Shown: piece by piece, positions 58,273-64,000 of the stretch
Numbering within the stretch: the stretch's first letter is position 1
Layout of the letters: every line of letters begins with the position of its first letter
Assembly: GCF_014656195.1 (NCBI RefSeq)
Contig: NZ_BNBY01000007.1
Coordinates: 124,001 to 188,000 of the forward strand
Source of the DNA: Kitasatospora xanthocidica
GTDB taxonomy: Bacteria; Actinomycetota; Actinomycetes; Streptomycetales; Streptomycetaceae
Direction of reading: 5' to 3'
DNA: 64,000 bases
Notes under the pieces: generated by a model
Database searches by the model: none
The model's input: only the letters and a program-made list of their open reading frames with translations
Told to the model about the DNA's origin: nothing
Position numbers and translations under genes: made by a program

Positions 58273-59411
58273 GCACATCGGCTCAGCTGCGCGCCGCCCT
58301 GGTGGACAGCCTCACCGGGGATGACAGGATCACCGACCCGGCGTGGGAGGACGCCGCCAGAACGGTTCCCCGGGAGCTGTTCGCCGGGTCGTTCTTCGTT
58401 CCTGTTCCGGGAAGCAACCCGACTGCCTACCGTCCGGTACACAGGGACGAGCCCGGGTGGCTGGAGCGCGTCTACGCGAACGAAACGCTGATCACCCAGC
58501 TCGACGGGCGGACCCGCCCCGAGGACGTGCCCGTCGGCACCACGACCGGCACCCCGTCCTCCTCGTCCACCCTGCCGTCGCTGGTGCTGCGCATGTGGCA
58601 CCAGCTCGGCGTGGAGGCCGGACACCGGGTACTGGAGATCGGCACCGGGACGGGCTACTCGACCGCCCTCGGTGCTCACCGGCTCGGGGACGCCGACCTC
58701 ACCAGCATCGAGTACGACCCGGTGGTGGGCGAGGCCGCCGCCACCGCCATCAATACAGCCGGGCACTCCCCTCGGCTGATCATCGGCGACGGGCTGCTCG
58801 GCGACCCGGACGGGGACCGGTACGACCGGCTCATCGCCACCTGTTCGGTCCGCTACGTTCCGCCCCCGTGGCTGCACCAGGTGAAGCCGGGCGGTCGGAT
58901 CCTGGTCACGTTGTCCGGCTGGTCCTTCGGCTTCGGTCTCGCGCTGCTGGTCGTGACCGGCCCCGGGGAGGCCACCGGCCGGTTGCTGCCCGGCTACACC
59001 AGCTTCATGATCGCCCGCCCGCACGACCGGCCGCCCCGCCAAAGCCTCTCGCTGCTCCCCGGCGACGAACGCCCGACCCGGATCGACCCCGAGATCATCA
59101 GCACCTGGACGGGCAGTTGGGTGGCGCAGCTCGCGGCACCATCCGCCGAACGCATGGGAGCCGGCGGACACCAGATCCTCTCGGACGTGGCGACCGGATC
59201 GCAGGCCCGGACCATGCCCACCCCTGAAGGCGGGTGGACCGTGGTCCAGCGCGGCCCGCTCCGGCTCTGGGACCAGGTGGAGAGCGCCGTCGAAGCCTGG
59301 CAGCAGGCAGGTGAACCGCACCAGGAGGGTTTCGGGGTCACCGTCTCGGGCTCGGGGCAACGCGTCTGGATCGGGCGCGAGGACGGTCCGGGCTGGAACC
59401 TGCCCATCTGA
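58269..59411 (+). CDS. tgmC: tgmC: protein-L-isoaspartate-type methyltransferase of an ATP-grasp peptide system
   Basis: The 380-residue protein has a PIMT-like SAM-binding core: SLVLRMWHQLGVEAGHRVLEIGTGTGYSTALGAHRLG, then SIEYDPVVGEAAATAI and YDRLIATCSVRYVPPPWLHQVKPGGRILV. An N-terminal helical region and a C-terminal 150-residue extension follow the pattern of methyltransferases in graspetide clusters. In related systems (fuscimiditide type) the enzyme methylates an Asp that then forms an aspartimide. The GTG at 58269 overlaps the preceding stop. It looks intact although its substrate gene is broken. Confidence 0.88.
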   Translation: MSTSAQLRAALVDSLTGDDRITDPAWEDAARTVPRELFAGSFFVPVPGSNPTAYRPVHRDEPGWLERVYANETLITQLDGRTRPEDVPVGTTTGTPSSSSTLPSLVLRMWHQLGVEAGHRVLEIGTGTGYSTALGAHRLGDADLTSIEYDPVVGEAAATAINTAGHSPRLIIGDGLLGDPDGDRYDRLIATCSVRYVPPPWLHQVKPGGRILVTLSGWSFGFGLALLVVTGPGEATGRLLPGYTSFMIARPHDRPPRQSLSLLPGDERPTRIDPEIISTWTGSWVAQLAAPSAERMGAGGHQILSDVATGSQARTMPTPEGGWTVVQRGPLRLWDQVESAVEAWQQAGEPHQEGFGVTVSGSGQRVWIGREDGPGWNLPI

Positions 59412-59414
59412 AGA

Positions 59415-59454
59415 CGACGGCCCGGCTCCCCCGCCGAGGGGAGCCGGGCCGTCG
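59415..59454. terminator. Bidirectional intrinsic terminator after tgmC
   Basis: CGACGGCCCGGCTCCCC (59415-59431) pairs perfectly over 17 bp with 59438-59454 around a six-base loop. It lies between the convergent ends of tgmC and the 112-aa gene. Confidence 0.88.
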
Positions 59455-59473
59455 ATGTTCGGACCAGGCGGGA

Positions 59474-59812
59474 TCAGCCGCCGAGCTGGATACCGGCCAT
59501 CCGCTTCCACTCGTACGGACCGGTCTTCACCTTGAGGCCCAGCTCGCCCTCGAAGTCGTCGTGCAGGGTCAGCCCGGCCAGCTCCGCGGCCCGGCGGCCC
59601 ACGGCGTAGCTGGGGGCCACCTGGTCGCCCCAGGCGCCGTCCGCGCCGACGACGACGATGCGGGTGGCGACGGCGCCGACGTACTCGACGACCGCGTCGG
59701 CGCTGCCCCCGTGCTGCCGGGCGAAGCTGGTGAGGTTCTTGGCGATGCGCTTGGCGCGGCGCTCGGTGCGGGCGTCCGGCGCGGCGGCGGTGGCGGTCTC
59801 TGCGCTGCTCAT
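59474..59812 (-). CDS. Conserved small protein, 112 aa
   Basis: The ATG at 59812 (MSSAETATAAAP) is used; an in-frame ATG at 59821 is an alternative, and neither has a strong ribosome site. The product is soluble with a basic helix (RTERRAKRIAKNLTSFARQHGG), a central YVGAVATRIVVVGADG and a C-terminal VKTGPYEWKRMAGIQLGG. I do not recognise a family with known function. It is conserved-looking and lies in the ctaA-ctaB interval. Confidence 0.65.
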   Translation of the reverse strand: MSSAETATAAAPDARTERRAKRIAKNLTSFARQHGGSADAVVEYVGAVATRIVVVGADGAWGDQVAPSYAVGRRAAELAGLTLHDDFEGELGLKVKTGPYEWKRMAGIQLGG

Positions 59813-59885
59813 GCCCCGCATGCTACCCACCGGTAGTGCGGCTGGCGACGGGAGCGTCCTGTGCACCGGGACACATACTGGAGGA

Positions 59886-60527
59886 GTGACGTTCCAAGGC
59901 TGGCCGACCGAGGCGCTCGACTTCTACGAGCACCTGGAGGCCGACAACTCGAAGACCTTCTGGCAGGCCCACAAGGACCGCTACGAGGAAGCCGTGCGCG
60001 CCCCGATGGAGGAGCTGCTCGCCGAGCTGGAGCCGGAGTTCGGGCCGGGGAAGATCTTCCGCCCGAACCGCGACGTCCGCTTCAGCGCCGACAAGTCCCC
60101 GTACAAGACGCACATCGGCGCGCACCTGGAGAGCGGCGGCTACATCCAGCTCTCCGCCGACGGCCTGGCCTGCGGCAACGGCATGTACCAGCTCGCCCCC
60201 GACCAGCTGGAGCGCTACCGCGCCGCCGTCGCCGAGGACGTCACCGGTGCCGAGCTGGAGCGGGTGATCGCCCGGGTGGAGAAGGAAGGACCGCAGGTGT
60301 TCGGCCGGGACTCCCTCAAGTCGGCCCCGCGCGGCTACCCCAAGGACCACCCGAGGATCGAGCTGCTGCGCCACAAGGGCCTGGTGGCCTGGCAGGAGTG
60401 GGAGCCGGCGAAGTGGCTGGGCACCCGCGCCGCACACACCCGGATCAGCGGCTTCCTGCACGCCTCCCTCCCGCTGCGGGAGTGGCTGGACGGCCATGTC
60501 GGCCCCTCCGAGCTCCCGGCACGCTGA
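59886..60527 (+). CDS. DUF2461-family protein
   Basis: The 213-residue protein has the DUF2461 (TIGR02453) pattern: LDFYEHLEADNSKTFWQAHKDRYEEAVRAPMEELLAEL, IFRPNRDVRFSADKSPYKTHIGAHL and GGYIQLSADGLACGNGMYQLAPDQLERYR. The GTG at 59886 lies only one or two bases after a GGAGGA sequence, too close to act as a normal ribosome site. The mRNA may be leaderless or the true start slightly different. The function of the family is unknown. Confidence 0.82.
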   Translation: MTFQGWPTEALDFYEHLEADNSKTFWQAHKDRYEEAVRAPMEELLAELEPEFGPGKIFRPNRDVRFSADKSPYKTHIGAHLESGGYIQLSADGLACGNGMYQLAPDQLERYRAAVAEDVTGAELERVIARVEKEGPQVFGRDSLKSAPRGYPKDHPRIELLRHKGLVAWQEWEPAKWLGTRAAHTRISGFLHASLPLREWLDGHVGPSELPAR

Positions 60528-60532
60528 CGACG

Positions 60533-60568
60533 CGAAGAGCCCCGGTCCACCAGGACCGGGGCTCTTCG
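60533..60568. terminator. Bidirectional intrinsic terminator
   Basis: CGAAGAGCCCCGGTCC (60533-60548) pairs perfectly with 60553-60568 around ACCA, between the convergent DUF2461 gene and ctaB. Confidence 0.88.
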
Positions 60569-60582
60569 ACGTCAGACGAGTC

Positions 60583-61524
60583 CTACTTCACGAACGGGTC
60601 GACCGCGCAGACCACCATCAGCAGCGACAGGTAGGTGATCGACCAGTGGAACAGCCGCATCTCCTTGAGCTTCGCGCCCACGATCCCGGCCTTGGCCCGC
60701 GCGTACAGCGCGTGCGCCTCGCGCAGCCAGGCCGCGCCCAGCAGCGTCGCGGCGACCGGGTACAGCCAGCTCATGTGCCCGAGCGGCCAGACCGCCAGGG
60801 AGACCGCGACCATCACCCAGGAGTAGGCGACGACCTGCTTGCCGACCGCCACGTTGCCCTTGACGACCGGCAGCATCGGCACCCCGGCCCGCTGGTAGTC
60901 GTCGCGCACCTTCATGGACAGCACCCAGGTGTGCGGCGGCGTCCAGAAGAACACCACCAGGAACAGCATCACGGCCGCCCAGGACACCGAGTTGGTGACC
61001 GAGGACCAGCCGACCAGCACCGGCATGCAGCCGGCGATGCCGCCCCAGACGATGTTCTGCGAGGTGCGCCGCTTGAGCCCGAGCGTGTAGACGAACACGT
61101 AGAAGAGCAGCGCGCCCAGCGCCAGCCCCGCGGACAGCCAGTTGACGCCGAAGCCGAGCAGCAGCGTCGACACGACGGCGAGCACGACGCCGAACACCAG
61201 CGCCTCGCGCGGCGAGACCATCCCGGTGACGATCGGCCGCCGCTCGGTGCGGGTCATCATCGCGTCGATGTCGCGGTCGATGTACATGTTGAGGGCGTTG
61301 GCGCCGCCCGCCGAGAGGTAGCCGCCGATCACGACCTTCAGCACCAGCAGCATGTTCGGCACGCCCTGCTGCGCCAGGAACATCACCGGCACGGTGCTCA
61401 TCAGCAGCAGCTCGATGATCCGCGGCTTGGTCAGTGCGACGAACGCGCCGACACGGGCCCCGATCGGCCGGTGCGCAGGAGTCGCCCCGGTGACCCCGGC
61501 GGGACGGGTTTCGACGGCGGTCAC
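60583..61524 (-). CDS. ctaB: Heme O synthase (protoheme IX farnesyltransferase)
   Basis: The 313-residue membrane protein of the UbiA prenyltransferase family has nine predicted helices. Both Asp-rich motifs are present: NMYIDRDIDAMMTRTERRP and, later, SMKVRDDYQRAGVPMLP. It attaches farnesyl to protoheme, giving heme O, the substrate of ctaA. The start is GTG at 61524, or GTG at 61530; with the latter the second codon would be the rare TTA, read by the bldA tRNA. It is divergent from transketolase as usual in streptomycetes. Confidence 0.92.
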   Translation of the reverse strand: MTAVETRPAGVTGATPAHRPIGARVGAFVALTKPRIIELLLMSTVPVMFLAQQGVPNMLLVLKVVIGGYLSAGGANALNMYIDRDIDAMMTRTERRPIVTGMVSPREALVFGVVLAVVSTLLLGFGVNWLSAGLALGALLFYVFVYTLGLKRRTSQNIVWGGIAGCMPVLVGWSSVTNSVSWAAVMLFLVVFFWTPPHTWVLSMKVRDDYQRAGVPMLPVVKGNVAVGKQVVAYSWVMVAVSLAVWPLGHMSWLYPVAATLLGAAWLREAHALYARAKAGIVGAKLKEMRLFHWSITYLSLLMVVCAVDPFVK

Positions 61525-61994
61525 TAACACCCCAACTGAAGATGAATCCTCGCAGGCGTCCACAGGAACGAAGGGTCCCGAATCGTCCGCTCTGCGCGTA
61601 CCACGACACCATAGACGCTCCATATATCCCATCCGGCTCCGGGGTCCCCCGGCGAGGCGGAACCGCACACCCCCGGGTGAACCGACTGGGTGAAGCCACG
61701 AAGCGTCTCCGGCCGCCCCCGCTAGCCCGTCCTGACCACCCCGGCGGCGGGCGGCCGCGAAACGGGAGAGCCTGGGACAAAAGCAGTCACACCGGCCTAG
61801 TGGGAATCACCATGCGGAAATCCCGGTTGTCTCAGCACGGAGGGTGAGCCCCGGCCCGGACGGTAGGCTCGCACGCAGAAGCGGGATCTACCCTCCGTGA
61901 CCGGCACCACCCAGCGTCGGGACCACAGCGCCGTGGCCGACCCGGTCCCCATTCACGGGGTCACTCTTCAATACGGAAGGAGCCCTGAGACAGG
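61525..61994. other. Divergent ctaB-tkt intergenic region
   Basis: About 470 bases with no convincing gene. The notable content is the sigma-R-like promoter at 61802-61828. A tiny ATG frame of 11 codons at 61812-61847 overlaps this promoter and is probably meaningless. The remaining sequence is high-GC without repeats. Confidence 0.5.
61802..61828 (+). promoter_or_regulatory. Sigma-R-type promoter upstream of transketolase
   Basis: GGGAAT (61802-61807) and GTT (61826-61828) are separated by exactly 18 bases, matching the streptomycete thiol-oxidative-stress sigma factor consensus (GGGAAT-N18-GTT). It lies about 167 bases upstream of the tkt start and points toward it. Confidence 0.6.
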
Positions 61995-64000
61995 GTGAGC
62001 ACTGCGCCGACGAACGCATTCGAGTGGACCGATCTGGACGAGCGCACGGTTGACACCGCGCGCGTCCTCGCGATGGACGCTGTCCAGAAGGTCGGCAACG
62101 GACACCCCGGGACGGCCATGTCGCTGGCCCCGGCCGCGTACCTGATCTTCCAGCGATTCCTGCGCCACGACCCGACCGACCCGGCCTGGGTCGGCCGTGA
62201 CCGCTTCGTCCTCTCCCCCGGGCACACCAGCCTGACGCTCTACACCCAGCTGTACCTGTCGGGCTACGGCCTGGAACTGGACGACCTCAAGGCCTTCCGC
62301 GTCGCCGGCAGCCGCACCCCCGGCCACCCCGAGCACGGCCACACGGCCGGCGTGGAGACCACCACCGGCCCCCTCGGCCAGGGCATCGCCAACGCGGTCG
62401 GCATGGCGATGGCCGCCCGCTACGAGCGCGGCCTGTTCGACTCGGAGGCCCCGGCCGGCGAGTCCCCGTTCGACCACACCGTCTGGGCCATCGTCTCCGA
62501 CGGCGACCTGGAGGAGGGCATCTCCGCCGAGGCGTCCTCGCTGGCCGGCCACCAGCAGCTGGGCAACCTCGTCGCTCTGTACGACGACAACCACATCTCG
62601 ATCGAGGGCGACACCGAGACGGCCTTCTCCGAGGACGTCCTCAAGCGTTACGAGGCGTACGGCTGGCACGTCCAGCGGGTGGCCCCGAAGGCCAACGGCG
62701 ACATCGACGTGGCCGCCCTCGCCGAGGCGCTGGCCGCGGCCAAGGCCGAGACCTCCCGCCCGTCGATGATCGCGATGCGCACGATCATCGCCTGGCCGGC
62801 CCCGGACGCCCAGAACACCGCCAAGGCGCACGGCTCCGCGCTCGGCGCCGCCGAGATCGCCGCCACCAAGAAGGTCCTGGGCTTCGACCCGGAGAAGACC
62901 TTCGAGGTCAGCGACCAGGTCATCGAGCACGCCCGCCTGGTCATCCAGCGCGGCAAGGCCGCCCGCGACGAGTGGCAGCAGTCCTTCGAGGCCTGGCGTG
63001 CCGCCGACGCGCAGCGCGCCGCCGAGTTCGACCGCATCCAGGCCGGCGAGCTGCCCGAGGGCTGGAAGAAGGCCGTCCCGTCCTTCCCGGCCGGCAAGGA
63101 CGTCGCCACCCGCAAGGCCTCCGGCGACACCCTCAAGGCGCTCGGCGCGGTGATCCCGGAGCTGTGGGGCGGCTCGGCCGACCTCGCGGAGTCCAACCTC
63201 ACCACCATCGACGAGGACAGCTCGTTCCTGCCCGAGGGCAACCCGCTGAAGTCGGCGAGCCCGTACGGCCGGACGATCCACTTCGGCATCCGCGAGCACG
63301 CCATGGGCTCGACCATGAACGGCATCGCCCTGCACGGCAAGACCCGCGTGTACGGCGGCACCTTCCTGGTCTTCGCCGACTACATGCGCCCGGCCGTCCG
63401 CCTGGCCGCGCTGATGAAGCTGCCGGTCACCTATGTCTGGACGCACGACTCGATCGGCCTCGGCGAGGACGGCCCGACCCACCAGCCGGTCGAGCACATG
63501 GCCTCGCTGCGCGCCATCCCGGGTCTGGCCATGGTCCGCCCGGCCGACGCCAACGAGACCGCCGTCGCCTGGCGCACCGTGATCGAGCGCCAGACCAGCC
63601 ACCCCGGCCCGGTCGGCCTGGCCCTCACCCGCCAGGGCGTCCCGACCTTCGACCGCGAGGTCTTCGGCTCCGCCGAGGGCACCGCGAAGGGCGGCTACGT
63701 CCTGGCCGAGGCCTCGACCGGCGACCCGCAGGTGATCCTGCTCGGCACCGGCTCCGAGGTCCAGCTGGCCGTCAAGGCCCGCGAGGTGCTGGAGGCCGAG
63801 GGCATCGCGACCCGCGTGGTCTCGCTGCCGTCCTTCGAGTGGTTCCAGGAGCAGGACCAGGCCTACCGCGACAGCGTGCTGCCGCCGTCGGTGAAGGCCC
63901 GGGTGTCGGTCGAGGCCGGCATCGCCCAGGGCTGGCGCGAGCTGGTCGGCGACCACGGCCGGATCGTCTCGCTGGAGCACTTCGGCGCCTCCGCCGACTA
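61995..64000 (+). CDS. tkt: Transketolase (3' end beyond the window)
   Basis: The frame starts at GTG 61995, behind AAGGAG at a rather long spacing, and is open to the window end (about 668 residues seen of the usual 695-700). Thiamine-diphosphate motifs are present: VGNGHPGTAMSLAP near residue 33, TTGPLGQGIANAVGMAMAARY and VSDGDLEEGISAEASSLAGHQQLGNLVALYDDN. The pyrimidine-binding part has GIREHAMGSTMNGIALHG and HDSIGLGEDGPTHQPVEHMASLRAIPG. It interconverts pentose-phosphate-pathway sugars. A sigma-R-like promoter suggests induction under disulfide stress. Confidence 0.95.
   Translation, partial: MSTAPTNAFEWTDLDERTVDTARVLAMDAVQKVGNGHPGTAMSLAPAAYLIFQRFLRHDPTDPAWVGRDRFVLSPGHTSLTLYTQLYLSGYGLELDDLKAFRVAGSRTPGHPEHGHTAGVETTTGPLGQGIANAVGMAMAARYERGLFDSEAPAGESPFDHTVWAIVSDGDLEEGISAEASSLAGHQQLGNLVALYDDNHISIEGDTETAFSEDVLKRYEAYGWHVQRVAPKANGDIDVAALAEALAAAKAETSRPSMIAMRTIIAWPAPDAQNTAKAHGSALGAAEIAATKKVLGFDPEKTFEVSDQVIEHARLVIQRGKAARDEWQQSFEAWRAADAQRAAEFDRIQAGELPEGWKKAVPSFPAGKDVATRKASGDTLKALGAVIPELWGGSADLAESNLTTIDEDSSFLPEGNPLKSASPYGRTIHFGIREHAMGSTMNGIALHGKTRVYGGTFLVFADYMRPAVRLAALMKLPVTYVWTHDSIGLGEDGPTHQPVEHMASLRAIPGLAMVRPADANETAVAWRTVIERQTSHPGPVGLALTRQGVPTFDREVFGSAEGTAKGGYVLAEASTGDPQVILLGTGSEVQLAVKAREVLEAEGIATRVVSLPSFEWFQEQDQAYRDSVLPPSVKARVSVEAGIAQGWRELVGDHGRIVSLEHFGASAD

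Noticed and set aside
61812..61847. An 11-codon ATG frame upstream of tkt as a leader peptide
   Set aside because: It overlaps the sigma-R-like promoter, has no ribosome-binding site and no attenuator-like structure follows.

Overview
The window is a high-GC, gene-dense stretch of a streptomycete chromosome (Streptomyces or Kitasatospora type). Evidence for this is the frequent GTG starts, very strong third-position G/C, an SsgA-family sporulation protein, a double-TerD protein, LAXTG sortase substrates, a Tat-exported PhoX, and the block suf - sufR - ABC transporter - ctaA - ctaB - tkt. No tRNA, rRNA, transposase, integrase or CRISPR array was seen.

Region 1 (1-13,040) is ordinary chromosome. 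It holds the tail of a secretion-associated-looking gene cluster, a flavin-type oxidoreductase, a PAP2 phosphatase, a BlaI/M56 peptidase pair behind a nested palindromic operator, a GAF regulator, an SsgA-like protein, a mucin-like membrane protein, a TerD-TerD protein, a secreted GDSL hydrolase, a GNAT enzyme and an RraA-like protein.

Region 2 (13,040-25,400) centres on proline catabolism: putA (proline dehydrogenase), pruA (P5C dehydrogenase) and a PucR-type regulator. A FAD monooxygenase/PadR pair sits between pruA and the regulator and is bracketed by two copies of a 30-bp sequence, suggesting an insertion. PhoX follows with a recognisable PHO box, then conserved proteins of unknown function.

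Region 3 (25,400-43,070) is accessory. It contains an MFS transporter, four divergent Nudix proteins, truncated gene remnants (GNAT, DegT aminotransferase, Gfo/Idh/MocA) and an 11-kb block. That block comprises an XRE/TPR regulator, two SDR sugar-nucleotide-type enzymes, a DegT aminotransferase, a GT2 glycosyltransferase, an HD-domain protein, a 452-aa unknown protein, a 47-aa peptide with three aromatic-X-Asn motifs (FDN, WDN, WSN) and a pentapeptide-repeat protein. Four copies of a 0.15-0.45 kb hairpin-rich noncoding element occur here. Each lies just 3' of a gene, in the same orientation relative to that gene, and ends in a strong terminator-like stem-loop. This repeat system and the peptide locus are the best candidates for something undescribed.

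Region 4 (43,070-64,000) returns to core genes: the SUF iron-sulfur operon with its repressor, a DrrAB-type ABC exporter, two LAXTG surface proteins, ctaA, ctaB and the start of transketolase. The transketolase upstream region carries a sigma-R-like promoter. Between ctaA and ctaB is a broken graspetide (tgm) locus. Its 100-codon middle gene is an in-frame fusion of the precursor-peptide N-terminus (tgmA) with the C-terminal end of the ATP-grasp ligase (tgmB), still translationally coupled to an intact tgmC methyltransferase.

All family assignments are from motif recognition by eye. No database search was run.
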